Below are positions 10,418-20,815 of a stretch of DNA of 64,000 nucleotides, one piece after another. The stretch is from contig NC_064001.1 in assembly GCF_932276165.1 (NCBI RefSeq), positions 565,501 to 629,500 of the forward strand, read 5' to 3'. Position 1 is the stretch's first letter. The number at the start of each line of letters is the position of its first letter. The notes under the pieces were generated by a model that ran no database searches, had not been told where the DNA came from, and saw only the letters and a list, made by a program, of their open reading frames with translations. The position numbers and the translations under genes are program-made. This DNA is from Plutella xylostella (taxonomy: Eukaryota > Arthropoda > Insecta > Lepidoptera > Plutellidae).

Positions 10418-11596
10418 ATGTTTAAGCTACTGCAGCGGAATGGCAGACGAAGTGCCGTTATCAAATTATTTACCGAAAATAAGTTTGAGGTTAGGAAAGC
10501 AAAAGTATACTACGCCTATTCTTCAGTTGGCACCGTCAGATTTGCGTCCACAGGCAGCGAATTGGGGAAGGCGGGGCCGCTGATCGAGAGTATACCGGAG
10601 CCGCCGCCGGTGCCGGACGCGGCGGCGCTCGACGCGATACAGAGTCTAGCGGCCAATGGAGAGCCGACATTCGCGAGCATCGGCCTGGGCGGCTGGAGCC
10701 CCGTGGGCATGGTGCAGAACTGCCTCGAGTTCGTGCACGTCACCATGGACATCCCGTGGTGGGGCGCCATCCTCATCGGCACGGTGGTGGTGCGCCTCGC
10801 CATGTTCCCGCTGGTCATCATGTCGCAGCGCAACTCCGCCGTCATGAACAACCACCTGCCGCAGATCCAGCTGCTGCAGCTCAAGATGACGGAGGCGCGG
10901 CAGACCGGCAACCAGCTCGAGGCTGCCCGTTATGCACAGGAAATGGTGGCCTTTATGAAAGAGAAGGGTTTGAACCCGTTGAAGAACATGATTGTTCCAC
11001 TGGCGCAGGCGCCGCTGTTCATTTCCTTCTTCGTGGGTCTCCGAGGCATGGCCAACTGCCCAGTGGAGAGCATGACCCACGGCGGTCTGTGGTGGTTTCT
11101 TGACCTGACAGTCCCAGACCAGTACTTCTTGCTGCCAATCATCACAAGTGCCACAATGATGGCCACCATAGAGCTGGGTGTTGACGGTGGGCGGCTAGAC
11201 GCACAGAACATGCAGCTCATGCGGTACTTCCTCCGGGCCGTCCCCTTCATCATGCTGCCATTCACTATCAACTTCCCTGGAGCCATTTTGGTGTACTGGT
11301 GTTCAAGTAACTTTATCTCACTAGGCCAAGTGGGCTTACTCAAGATTCCAGCAGTGAGGGATTACTTTAAAATACCTAAATTAGAGTCACACAAACCAGA
11401 TTCTTTGCCAATAAAGAAGAAAGGCTTTGTAGATGGAGCGAAGGAATCATGGACCAACATGAAGATCTCACGAGAGCTGGCGGAGCGGCAGAGAATAGAC
11501 GAGATGATTTTCACAAAAGCTGGCAAAGGACCTCTCCAGAAGACATATAAGTTTGACCCGACAAAGTTATCTAATGTGCAAGCAAAACCAAAGTAG
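10418..11596 (+). CDS. OXA1L: OXA1L, mitochondrial inner-membrane insertase
   Basis: An intronless frame of 392 residues. OXA1L (YidC/Oxa1/Alb3 family) inserts mitochondrially encoded proteins into the inner membrane. Residues 1-45 are basic and amphipathic (RNGRRSAVIK, ending near VRFAST) as expected for a matrix-targeting presequence. The insertase core runs ~112-310: a first membrane segment WWGAILIGTVVVRLAMFPLVIM holding the conserved arginine R126 of the hydrophilic groove, a basic-amphipathic loop (QIQLLQLKMTEARQTGN), then LAQAPLFISFFVGLRGM, YFLLPIITSATMMATIELG and FLRAVPFIMLPFTINFPGAI. The matrix tail (320-392) is lysine-rich, matching the ribosome-binding tail of the family. Codon use switches sharply: 10590-10920 is very G/C-rich at third positions while both ends are not. 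Start chosen as the ATG giving the presequence. Confidence 0.96.
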   Translation: MFKLLQRNGRRSAVIKLFTENKFEVRKAKVYYAYSSVGTVRFASTGSELGKAGPLIESIPEPPPVPDAAALDAIQSLAANGEPTFASIGLGGWSPVGMVQNCLEFVHVTMDIPWWGAILIGTVVVRLAMFPLVIMSQRNSAVMNNHLPQIQLLQLKMTEARQTGNQLEAARYAQEMVAFMKEKGLNPLKNMIVPLAQAPLFISFFVGLRGMANCPVESMTHGGLWWFLDLTVPDQYFLLPIITSATMMATIELGVDGGRLDAQNMQLMRYFLRAVPFIMLPFTINFPGAILVYWCSSNFISLGQVGLLKIPAVRDYFKIPKLESHKPDSLPIKKKGFVDGAKESWTNMKISRELAERQRIDEMIFTKAGKGPLQKTYKFDPTKLSNVQAKPK

Positions 11597-12213
11597 TGGT
11601 TCTAGTTCATAGTCAGACCCTGTTGTTGATAAAAAGATAGAATACTTGGGCTGCATACCTATTGCTATTAGGTACCACTAGTAAGGTCTAGTGTTTTAAT
11701 ATAGAGGCTTCTAACTTTTTATGAATACAGGGATTAGTTTGTAGTGTTACATATAAATAAAATATATTATTACATCAAGTTTTTGAATTTATTTTTAATA
11801 ATATTGTGTAACCTATGAAAGTGTGTGTTATGGTTATAATGAACCCAAGGAATAGACTTATTATTGGAAGGTAGATAGGCCATTGCTATGTTTCCAAGGG
11901 ATAAAGTTTCAGTTAGCTGTAAGGATGTAACAAGATAATATAAGAAAACGATTGTGCTTTAAGTATGATGAGAACTGCATGCAGTGGCAATAGACCAAAG
12001 GAGTAATTTCCTGAAAATAATACTGAACCTTGCATGAAAGCTGTGTGTCTATTTCATTACATAAAAAACAGAGGTCGCTACTAGTTGCAAACTGAAACTT
12101 TTGGCAAAGTTACTTGAACGTATAAAATGTAGATGTCACTACTTATTCCGAAATCGAGATTGTATCATCGGTACCTACCTCGGGCAAAAGGCTAAAGAAA
12201 CTCAAAGACGTTA
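11597..12213. other. OXA1L 3' UTR and spacer
   Basis: An AATAAA at 11756-11761, 160 bp after the stop, is the likely OXA1L polyadenylation signal. The remainder to 12213 shows no gene or recognised repeat. Confidence 0.5.
11756..11761 (+). terminator. Probable OXA1L polyadenylation signal
   Basis: AATAAA about 160 bp downstream of the OXA1L stop, in a T/A-rich 3' flank. Confidence 0.5.
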
Positions 12214-12345
12214 AGCTGCGTACAGACCGGCCCAACGAACGGGTTTCGTTGGCCTTCGTTTCTGCAATCTGCCCTGTATTATGTATGATAAATATCCATC
12301 GTTGGGATAACTGTTGGCGTTCGTTGGCCCAGTGTGTACGCAGCT
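12214..12345. mobile_element. 132 bp MITE, AGCTGCGTACAGAC ends, TTA duplication (copy 2)
   Basis: Same ends and interior ('CAATCTGCCCT', 'GATAAATATCCATCGTTGG') as 3711-3841, flanked by TTA at 12211-12213 and 12346-12348. Its right end has a mismatch (AGTGTGTACG). Confidence 0.85.
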
Positions 12346-12572
12346 TTAGACGAAGACGTTTCGCTAATAAAGTAGGTAGGTACCTATTATAAGTACCTAT
12401 AGATAGATACAACATAATTATATAATATAGACGTGAAGAGATACTCGATAGATCGAGTCAAGTGAAAAATTGACTATAGTTACAAACAGTTTTTATAAAT
12501 AACTCGTCCTTTTAGGAGATTACTCTGGTAAGTAGGTAAATAAATGGGTTAGATGTACCTACCATGCGATGC

Positions 12573-12916
12573 AGCGGAGCGGTGGTAGCTCAGTCGGGTA
12601 AGCGCCCGCTTCTCACGCCAGAGATGCGGGTTCGAGTCCCGGCGCTGACATGTACCAATGAGTTCTTTTCTGAATTTAAGTACAATGTATACCATCGCTC
12701 TTACGGTGAAGGAAAAACATCGTGAGGAAACCTGCATATTTAGATTTAGCACATCTAGATATGTGAACCCACCAACCCGCAGTGGACCAGCGTGGTGGGA
12801 AATGGTCCAAGCTTAGGAAGGCAGTTTAGACCTTGGGGATATGCACAAAGGTTCCATTCGAGAGAGCCAGGTGCAGGTACTGACACCCCCACAGAGAATA
12901 GAATAGAATAGAGAAT
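12573..12916 (+). mobile_element. tRNA-derived SINE, family B
   Basis: The head has pol III box A (TAGCTCAGTCGGG) and box B (GGTTCGAGTCC) at ~12585-12640 but does not fold as a proper tRNA acceptor stem. The body carries the common lepidopteran wording 'CTCTTACGGTGAAGG', 'CATCGTGAGGAAACCTGCAT', 'CCCACCAACCCGCAGTGGAC'. The tail is a GAATA-type simple repeat ending near 12916. Related fragments lie at 17337-17457, 19322-19522 and 35585-35710. Confidence 0.75.
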
Positions 12917-13731
12917 AGTACCTACCATGCAATAGATTAGGTAACTAAGTACTAAGCGTGGATAATACAGTAAGTACCTAGAAATAGAGTTCCGTCCACC
13001 TTTCAACATCGTACGCAACGGACGCATCGCATTCAGTATTCTTTGTAAAGAAATTCACACAAGTGCGTCCACTTCATGGGCATTGCCGACGTTTCTCCGT
13101 CCGTTTATACGTGATACCGATAGATGGACACTTACCTTTAGTAGGTACGGACTTACGTTAGTAGCTATGGACTTACTGTCCCAACTCATAATATGACTCA
13201 TCACCGTACCAAACATGAAACCTACCGACAGCCTACGGCTAAATCAAATTCTAATTCCCGTCGAAAAGTTACGCAGCACAAACACAATTTAAATTAAGAA
13301 AATGAATGTAAACACGAGCGCGGTCCCGAATTAGTGTAACACAATAAGTCGCCGGCGACGGTTGTATTATTTGGTTGTATCACTGCCTTGAACAAAGTCT
13401 CCGTTTATTAAATTAATTTGTCCCAGCTTGGTTCGTTTCGCTTGTACTAAGCTTCTATATAATAACCAGGGAGAGGGCAATGAACATGGGCATGAACCTT
13501 TGTTGTAACCGGCTACCGTATTTAAAGTAGACGATGGTGTAGCGGTTAAATACAAGGTGTTGCAAAAGTTGTAAACCAAGCCAAAAACTTTTATTCGTAT
13601 GAAGATCTAAGTTTCTATGGGGAACCGTGATATTCGTGATTACTTAATGCACTCACGAGCAATGAAACAGTTCCACTCAGAAAATGACGACACCAACAGC
13701 CCCAATTTTTTTAAACATTTAAGTAGGTAGG
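12917..13731. other. Intergenic DNA with one MITE-like relic
   Basis: About 12985-13138 shares words with the MITE at 43415-43564 in opposite orientation (GCATCGCATTCAGTATTCT, CATTGCCGA, ATCGTACGCA), suggesting a degraded copy. No gene seen in the remainder. Confidence 0.45.
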
Positions 13732-14664
13732 TAGGGGAGACCGGGGACAAAAGTAACAGCGGGTAGAAAGTAACAAAGACTCTGTGGACTTCCCCAATAG
13801 CCTTAACGTCCCAAGCGACAGCTGGTAGTCAGCATGCGATGCCCCCCACGCATGATATCATTTTCCGCGCCCGTGCCGCGGTGCAAGGTTGTTTTAGTGA
13901 GCATTTCGTGATTTTACACACCCAAAGTAAGTTTTTTGGTGTTTATTCATTTAGTGTTTACGTAGAATTAAGATGCCAAGAACCATATGACTATTTGTTC
14001 ATTGATTCATTATAAGATTGTCTGTAGCATGTCATAAATTGTTTTCGAATAACACTTGCTGTTTTAAAGTTATGTCGCCTGATATTTCAAAAATGGGAAT
14101 GGGTACAAAAGTAACAGCTCGCGGCAGGACAAAAGTAACGAATTACTTACGTAAGTTTGCCATGTCACATTATAATTTTTTATTTTTTGTTGTTTTGATT
14201 AGAGATTTGTGTCATAATATTGTATATTATGGCACAAATAAAACAACTTCTTATCAGTTACTCAGTTTAAAATGATGGATCTCATTTACAGTTTATATCA
14301 AGAAGTTTTTTTTAGTTTTGTGAATAAGTCATAAGTTTTTTTTAGTATCGATAGTTTTTTAAGGGTACAATTTAAATCATCACCAAAAAAAATAATTGTA
14401 CGCTAATACATTGCACCAAAAAATAAATTAAAACCTAATTAATTAAACCAACTCCAAAATCGAAATCCCAAAAAAAAACGTTTACGTTCCAAAATAAATA
14501 AACACGCCTCCAAATAATTGCAAGTTTACAATAGAAAACCTTTTTCGTCGCCAAAACGGATAAATCATCACCAAATTATGCTATACTAAAATATAAACAT
14601 TGACACCAAAACTAAGTGTTCAATTATTTTTTTATATCACCAAATTATCGTACCCAAAACAATA

Positions 14665-14877
14665 TCCTATCTAATATTATAAATGCGAAAGTAAAAACTG
14701 TGTCTGTCTGTCTGTTTGTCTGTTACTCTATCACGACAAAACTACTGAACGGATTTGAATTAATTTTGGTATACATATTATGGTATAGACCCTAGGAAAG
14801 AACATAGGCTACTTTTTATCCCGGAATTCCCACGGGAAAAGTTTTTAAGGCGAAGCGAAGCTCGCGGGAGCAGCTAG
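14665..14877 (+). mobile_element. Helitron-like short element (copy 1)
   Basis: It starts TCCTATCTAATATTATAAATG after an A and ends GCTCGCGGGAGCAGCTAG, with a small GCTC/GAGC hairpin before the CTAG end. Inside are TGTCTGTC runs and 'ACTGAACGGATTTGAAT', 'CCGGAATTCCCACGGG'. Other copies are at 25430-25658 (-), 31434-31635 (+), 41668-41887 (-) and 63605-63806 (-). TC start, hairpin and CTRR end match non-autonomous Helitrons. Confidence 0.65.
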
Positions 14878-14922
14878 ATATAGATATAGTATAAAATATA
14901 GTATCCATCCCAAATAGCAAAT

Positions 14923-16554
14923 ATGTTTAATGAGTTCTTTGGTTCGGTCTTTGAAGCAAATGATATTAACCTAGATAATATTAACTTAAACCCCATTAGC
15001 TCAAATCCTGAAGCCCCACATATACCTAGTATTACAATAACAAAAAATGAAGTAAAAAAATCTCTCCTAAATTTAGATATTACTAAAGGTGCGGGACCCG
15101 ATGGAATTAGTCCGATATTTTTGAAAAATACCGCTGAACAATTATCAGAACCACTTTTCATAATTTTTAATCGTAGCTTACAACAGGGTTCTTTTCCTGA
15201 CTTTTGGAAATTAGCTTATATAATACCATTGCACAAGTCTGGTCCCAAAAATAATATTCCCAATTACAGGCCAATATCAATTCTTTCTATAATACCAAAA
15301 ATATTCGAGTCATTAATTAAGGAATCAGTTTATGCTCAGGTAAAATACAATATTTGTCAGCAGCAACACGGCTTTATGAAAGCAAGATCTACAGCCACAA
15401 ATCTCATTGTATACTCTAGCTTCTTATTCAGTAAAATGGATAAAGGACTTCAAATCGATGCCGTTTATACGGACTTCCAAAAGGCATTCGATAAAGTTAA
15501 TCATGCGCTTTTACTTGAAAGGTTGGCTCAAAATGGTATTAGTGGTAGGCTTCTTCTCTGGTTTAAGTCTTACCTACAAAATCGCTACCAGATGGTGACT
15601 ATTAATGGTTACCAATCAGACAAGAAACTTGTATCTTCGGGTGTAGTTCAGGGGTCAATTATGGGTCCAATCCAGTACACACTGTTCATCAACGACATTG
15701 CTAAATGTTTTAAACACTGTAAAATTCTAATGTTTGCCGACGACCTAAAAATTTATAAAACTGTTTCAACCCTAGAGGATTGCATTCTAATCCAAAAAGA
15801 CCTTGATAGATTTAGCGAATTCTGTCTTTCCAATAAACTTAGACTTGCCCACAACAAATGTAAGCAAATAACGTTTACCCGCAATAAAAATATAATTCAA
15901 TATACGTACAATATTGGCGGTCATATACTGGAAAAAGTTTCTACTATAAAGGATCTGGGTGTACTATTTGATGAGAAACTAACTTTTGAACACCATATTG
16001 AAAATATTTGCACAAAAGCCTATCAGATGCTAGGCTTTATTTTGCGAATAAGTAGATCATTCAAACAACCAAAAACCCTTTTAATGCTATTCAAAACACT
16101 TGTCAGATCACAGCTTGAATACGCTTCTGTGGTCTGGAACCCATTCTACATGGTTTATTCTGATAAACTAGAATCTATCCAGAAAAAAGCATTAAAGTCC
16201 ATTCATTACAGGCTCACTCGAACTAAAATATCTTACGACAATCTTTTAGAACTCTACAATTTAAATAAACTATCTCGTAGACGCGCTATATCAGACGAAA
16301 TGATTCTATTTAATATTTGCAATAACATATACGATTGTTCAGATCTCGTTAATGAGATCAGTTACCTAGCACCTCGCACAGCGACACCACGCCACCTTCC
16401 CACCAAACTATTTTATCTCCCAACAACTCGCACAAATTCTGGCCGACGTTCACCCTTATACAGAATATGCCATTCTCATAATGAAAAGTTTTTGCCAATA
16501 GATATTTTTAACAAGAAACAGGGAGCAATTAAGAAAATTCTAAATGAAATGTAA
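14923..16554 (+). CDS. Jockey-like non-LTR retrotransposon reverse transcriptase, 5'-truncated
   Basis: A 543-residue intact frame lacking the endonuclease domain. Reverse transcriptase motifs appear in order: KGAGPDGISPIFLK (~55), YRPISILSIIPKIFE (~125), QHGFMKARSTATN (~145-160), VYTDFQKAFDKVNH (~180), SSGVVQGSIMGPIQYTLFIND (~240-260) and the catalytic FADD (~273-276). The C-terminal region (QLEYASVVWNPF...) is typical of Jockey-type elements. The first ATG is simply the first methionine after 5' truncation. The 3' UTR ends in AATAAATAAATAAAATAAAAAA (two halves, near 16743-16765). It abuts the Helitron-like element on the left and is nested inside the 13734-18173 element. Confidence 0.85.
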   Translation: MFNEFFGSVFEANDINLDNINLNPISSNPEAPHIPSITITKNEVKKSLLNLDITKGAGPDGISPIFLKNTAEQLSEPLFIIFNRSLQQGSFPDFWKLAYIIPLHKSGPKNNIPNYRPISILSIIPKIFESLIKESVYAQVKYNICQQQHGFMKARSTATNLIVYSSFLFSKMDKGLQIDAVYTDFQKAFDKVNHALLLERLAQNGISGRLLLWFKSYLQNRYQMVTINGYQSDKKLVSSGVVQGSIMGPIQYTLFINDIAKCFKHCKILMFADDLKIYKTVSTLEDCILIQKDLDRFSEFCLSNKLRLAHNKCKQITFTRNKNIIQYTYNIGGHILEKVSTIKDLGVLFDEKLTFEHHIENICTKAYQMLGFILRISRSFKQPKTLLMLFKTLVRSQLEYASVVWNPFYMVYSDKLESIQKKALKSIHYRLTRTKISYDNLLELYNLNKLSRRRAISDEMILFNICNNIYDCSDLVNEISYLAPRTATPRHLPTKLFYLPTTRTNSGRRSPLYRICHSHNEKFLPIDIFNKKQGAIKKILNEM

Positions 16555-16977
16555 CTAAGACCATACTTATTATGTAATAACATTTTATTTTATGCATGTT
16601 TGCCATGTTGATGTACCTATTTTGTGTATCACTTTTTCAATATTTTATTGTGTCATAGTGATGAACGTTTAAGGCGGTATGCTTACCTACTATTAGTTAA
16701 AGTATATTTAAGATTTTTATAGCATATCGCTGTTGTTTATCCAAATAAATAAATAAAATAAAAAAGGTAATCGATTACCTGTTAATTTTAATATGTAGGT
16801 ATTTGCGGCTCTACGAATGGTGCGGCATAAATTTTGAATTCGCTCGATGATTGTGGACGCAATGTATCAATGATGTCTAGTACATCGACCTCAATACAGC
16901 GCGGCAAATTCTGGACAAGGTCAAATTTGTGCGGCGCCATCCCCCCACGCCCGCATACTCTTATACATACATTTACC

Positions 16978-17330
16978 TATCATCATCATGATCATCAGCC
17001 AATAATCATCCACTGCTGGACATAGAACTCTCCCAAGGAGCGCCACAACACTCGGTCCTCGGCCTTCCTCATCCAACCACTACCGGCTGAAACCCGCTTA
17101 AGGTCGTCAGTCCAGCGGGCAGGAGGGCGTCCCACGCTGCGTTTGCCTGTTCGAGGTCTCCACTCGAGAACTCGTCTACGCCAACGGTTATCGGTTCTTC
17201 GGCAGATATGACCAGCCCACTGCCACTTCAGCTTGCATATTTTGACAGCTATGTCGGTAACCTTAGTCCTCTGACAGATAACCTCATTTCTGATATGATC
17301 CATCAGAGAAACCCCAAGCACCAAGCACTT
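16978..17330 (-). mobile_element. C-terminal fragment of an RTE-like LINE
   Basis: The minus strand encodes about 109 residues ending 'YVQQWMIIG'. The text WQWAGHICRRTDNRW..VLEWRPRTGKRSVGRPPARW matches the C-terminus of lepidopteran endonuclease-reverse transcriptases. It ends in a TGATGAT-type short repeat (16980-17000 on plus), the usual RTE tail. All upstream domains are missing. Confidence 0.7.
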
Positions 17331-17336
17331 AACTAT

Positions 17337-17457
17337 TATAAATTGTATTTCAATTCCTTATTTCTATAGAATTTATTGGTACATGACAGAATTCAAACCC
17401 TCGGCCACACGGCCACACAAATGGGAGTCAAGATGGCGTAACGGATAGATTTTACTA
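17337..17457 (-). mobile_element. SINE family B fragment
   Basis: Reverse-complement wording parallels 19322-19522 ('AATTCCTTATTTCTA', 'TTATTGGTACATG', box B-like TTCAAACCCTC). 5' and 3' limits are approximate. Confidence 0.45.
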
Positions 17458-18175
17458 GGCACATACTAATGATTTAATTAATTCATAAAGCAATTTAACA
17501 AGTGACTTTGTTTTGGGGTAAGCTATTGATTATTTGGTATAAACTTAATTTTTAATATTTACTTTTACTTTTTTTGGTTAGAAAGGATTATTAAAATGAT
17601 ACTGATAAAAGAATATATTGGTTAAATCTATTTAGCGATGATATACTTTATTTGGTTTGAAATAAATTTTAATGGTGTCAATATAGTTTTACAGTATGCA
17701 GTAAAAAAAAATTTGGTTCATTTCAAAAATATTTTGGGAAGCATGATTTGGTGATGATTTATCCGTTTTGGCGGAGATTTCGAATTTATTGGCGGCAGTA
17801 TCATATAATTTCTGGTGGAGGTTTAAATACAAGCCGTTTTTTAAGAAGTTTTGTTAAGTAAATAATTTGATTATTTTTTTTGTTCTTTCTTTTGAATCGT
17901 ATTTATAACATTGGGCAGAATTTATGGGTTGTTACTTTCGACCCATGCCTTGTTACTTTCGTCCTGACCATGGGGTCGAAAGTAACGATTTCCCTTTTTT
18001 TTTGGAGGCTTTAGAAATGCTAAAATTCGAGATGTATTAAGAAAAGTAATAATGGATATTTGTAGACAATATACGAAAGTTTTATGTGACTATATTTATT
18101 TTATCGTAAATGTTATTAATAACGAGAAATCAGACAGAATCTACAAACTGTTACTTTTGTCCCCGGTCTCCCCTA

Positions 18176-19321
18176 ACTTAATTTAAAATTTGAGCAAAAT
18201 ACTTATACGATATTAATACCTACTTCCATATTGCAGACGGCGTCAAAAGCTGGTTTCTCTCCCGTTTAGTAGTAATTTGGCGTACCTACCTATTATAGTC
18301 TGCGTAGTTATTTTCTTTCATGTTTCACACGCGTTGTAGAAACCACTATAACTCTTCAGTTACAAAGTTGCAGCTGTCAGAACTGAGATTCCTCCTGCAC
18401 ATCTTCTAGACACTGAGTGAGCTGTTGTAAAGGTGATACGAGAATTTCCTTTCGTCAGGTTCACTTCTCAAGTGATGAAATGAATGAGAAAAGGTGGATT
18501 CTCTCCGGTGGTGTAAGTTCACTGTTTTAGAGTTTATGCTTCCTTTGCGCCAGGCGGGCGGGGGTCCTGGCAAGTTCTGAAACTGTGAAAATTACAGTTT
18601 TATTTATCAACACAACGTAAACCCGACTACATACGAGAATATTATGTTCATGTCTAAGATTATCTGCCTGTAATAATTATTAGATTTTGTTCAAATACTA
18701 ACAAATACAGCATCCATTTATTAACTATGTAGGTAAGGTACGTATACTAGGTTTTCGTTTATAGGGTGTCGTAGCCGAACCAAAAACAGAACCTTTATAA
18801 ATTCATCATTGTATTGTATTATCTCTACCTCCACTGCTTAGTCAAGAATACCTCCTGAAAATCCGTTTCAGAACATAACCAAATGCGAACCAAATTTAAA
18901 AAAAACATTATTAATTGAGGCAAGTTACTTGATCGACGTAAAGGCAGCTCGTAGCAAGTGGCAAGTGGAAATCCGAGTTGTTTTCCAAGTGTGGTGCTCA
19001 CGTTGTCTAATGTGACGTAAAGCTGTGTTAATTATGAATAAGATGTCTCTGATGTTTGAATTAATTATGCTTGTAGCTTATTTTAGGAAGTGGCAAATTA
19101 CTTACCCTCTATCCCTCCCAAGACAGGTAGAAATACAGATATAATGGGTTTTTCCGTACCTCCTTTTATACATACATAATACTTACGACTGTTATCCCCG
19201 AAGGGGTACTAAGAGGGTACTCGTAAGCGAGTCACCCGCTTTTCGCTGTACATTTGCCCTTACGTGATAGGACGCGAGCCGTAATGGCGTTTTGAAATAA
19301 GTTCAATACTCTTAGGGTACA
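18176..19321. other. Intergenic DNA
   Basis: No coding region or RNA gene is recognised. A short 'CCCCGAAGGGGTACTAAGAGGGTAC' stretch (two parts, 19197-19221) is a local foldback. The rest looks unremarkable. Confidence 0.4.
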
Positions 19322-19522
19322 CAGTCATCTAAAATCTAAATATGCATGATTCCTTACGATGAATTCTTTCACAGTAAGAGCACGGTCGGGATATAAATGT
19401 ATTTAAATTCCTTATTTCTAAATATTTATTGGTAGGTAGGTACATGGCAGGATTTAAACCCACGAACTCACGATGGAAAGTCGAGATCGTAAGTATCAAT
19501 TACACCATCACAGCTCTTTTTA
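19322..19522 (-). mobile_element. tRNA-derived SINE, family B (degraded)
   Basis: On the minus strand a box B-like GGGTTTAAATCCTGC is followed by 'CGACCGTGCTCTTACTGTG' and a decayed form of the 'CATCGTGAGGAA' body seen at 12573-12916. Confidence 0.5.
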
Positions 19523-19599
19523 TTTTGAAGATACCTAAATAAAAATAAAACATGAAACTACTAAGTTATTAAAAGAACAATCAATACTATAATATACAT

Positions 19600-20712
19600 T
19601 ATGGAGGAGCGAAGGTGTTGCCACTCCTAGGTTACATGTCGGGATTCTGTATATATACTGAGTAGCTGTAATTCTTAGATACCGCGATGTAGGATTTGGT
19701 ATTTTTGCTTTCACTCTTCCATGCCATCTGTTGGTCGTCCTTGATATCTCTTTGCTGGATCTATATCTTGACTTCTATGCTTGCGCGTATTCATTATAGA
19801 TGTCGCCACATCACTCCCCCCCGAGACCGTAGGTCGATATTCTTCAGTGCTTCTGATACGTCTTGTTCACCAGGCCAGATTGCCGCTAGTCCGCCGTTCA
19901 GGACTATGTGCGGTCTTCATTCGCCGTAACCCCACTTCGTCTTCAACCGGGAGAGTTGACGCTCGATCGTACCGGCTTGAAGAGTAGTGCATGGTTAGGC
20001 GCGTGGCGATGTCCCCAATCCAGCTCCAACCGGGAGAGTTGACGCTCGATCGTACCGGCCTGAAGTGGACTGCAAGGATCGCTCTGCTACGACTGTTCCG
20101 GTGCGTTGCCCCAATGCTTCTTCGACCAGGAGAGGTGGACCCTGGACCGACGCTGCTACGGCTGGCCGAAGTGCACTGCAAGGTCGCTGCAGTCTGTCTG
20201 CTCGAGGGTGTGACCAGGCTCGCGCATTTCCGCTGCAAGCTGGTGGTCACGGTGCCCATGGAATCTGCAAGCTGGTTGACTCGGGTGGCTGCTGAAGGAT
20301 GCTGTGGGGGTGATGGTACTGCTGGACTTCATCTTGTAGCTGCTGGAAGGTCTGCTGATCGACATGGTAGAAGATGTTCTGCTGCTGCTGTTCTGCATGG
20401 TCATCATCAGGTCGTGTTCAGGTTGTAGGGGTCACCAATATGGAGGAGCGAAGGTGTTGCCACTCCTCCATTGAAAAGGGAGGATCCTCCGACCAAGCTG
20501 GGCGGTTTAGCTTGGTGGGCAACTGCCCGACGGTTACATGTCGGGATTCTGTATATATACTGAGTAGCTGTAATTCTTCGATACCGCGGTGTAGGATTTG
20601 GTATTTTTGCTTTCACTCTTCCATGCCATCTGTTGGTCGTCCTTGATATCTCTTTGCTGGATCTATATCTTGACTTCTATGCTTGCGCGTATTCATTATA
20701 GATGTCGCCACA
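19600..20712 (-). mobile_element. Miniature LTR retrotransposon without pol (copy A)
   Basis: Minus-strand LTRs (5' LTR 20712-20439, 274 bp; 3' LTR 19810-19600, shortened by an internal ~63 bp deletion) begin TGTGGCGACATC and end CTCCTCCATA. A 4 bp duplication, ACAT, flanks the element (19596-19599 and 20713-20716). After the 5' LTR comes TTGGTGACCCCTAC, a primer-binding-site-like start; before the 3' LTR is a purine tract GGGGGGGAGTGA. The 628 bp interior has no protease, reverse transcriptase or integrase, only a CAG-rich stretch that could be a short gag remnant. Copy B lies inverted at 47955-49145. Confidence 0.78.
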
Positions 20713-20740
20713 ACATCTACACAAGTAAGATTCTGAAATT

Positions 20741-20811
20741 CGTAGCCCGTCGTAGCACGGCGTAGCCCGTAGCAATCTACAATGCTACGGCGCCGCAGCG
20801 TAGCAATATCT
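20741..20811. repeat. GTAGC/GCTAC word cluster 1
   Basis: A dense run of CGTAGC, GTAGCAC and GCTACGG words with irregular spacing. Similar clusters are at 39051-39126 and 46377-46448. Confidence 0.5.
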
Positions 20812-20815
20812 TAAA

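Larger units (their letters stand above)
13734..18173. mobile_element. ~4.4 kb TIR element with TA duplication, interior replaced by nested elements
   Basis: The left end reads GGGGAGACCGGGGACAAAAG and continues TAACAG. The right end is its reverse complement over the same ~26 bp, and TA flanks both (13732-13733, 18174-18175). Copies of AAAGTAAC recur just inside each end (13766-13773, 14107-14141 left; 17930-17985 right, inverted). Further in, a CCAAA-type motif recurs about nine times on the left (14375-14660) and inverted on the right (17510-17830), including a ~32 bp inverted match (14548-14580 with 17741-17775). No transposase is visible; the middle holds a Helitron-like element, a LINE and an RTE-like fragment. 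Superfamily unassigned. Confidence 0.7.

Noticed and set aside
10516..11343. Long antisense and alternate frames over OXA1L (10516-10911, 10646-11080, 10930-11343)
   Set aside because: They are G/C-driven shadows of the real frame, with low-complexity His/Arg-rich products and no domains.
12581..12650. A tRNA gene
   Set aside because: Pol III boxes without a good acceptor stem, joined to a SINE body.
20156..20646. Several 70-145 codon frames in the miniature LTR element
   Set aside because: Frames repeat identically in copy B because the DNA is duplicated, overlap LTR boundaries, and show no domain. Only the CAG-rich frame is kept as a possible gag remnant.
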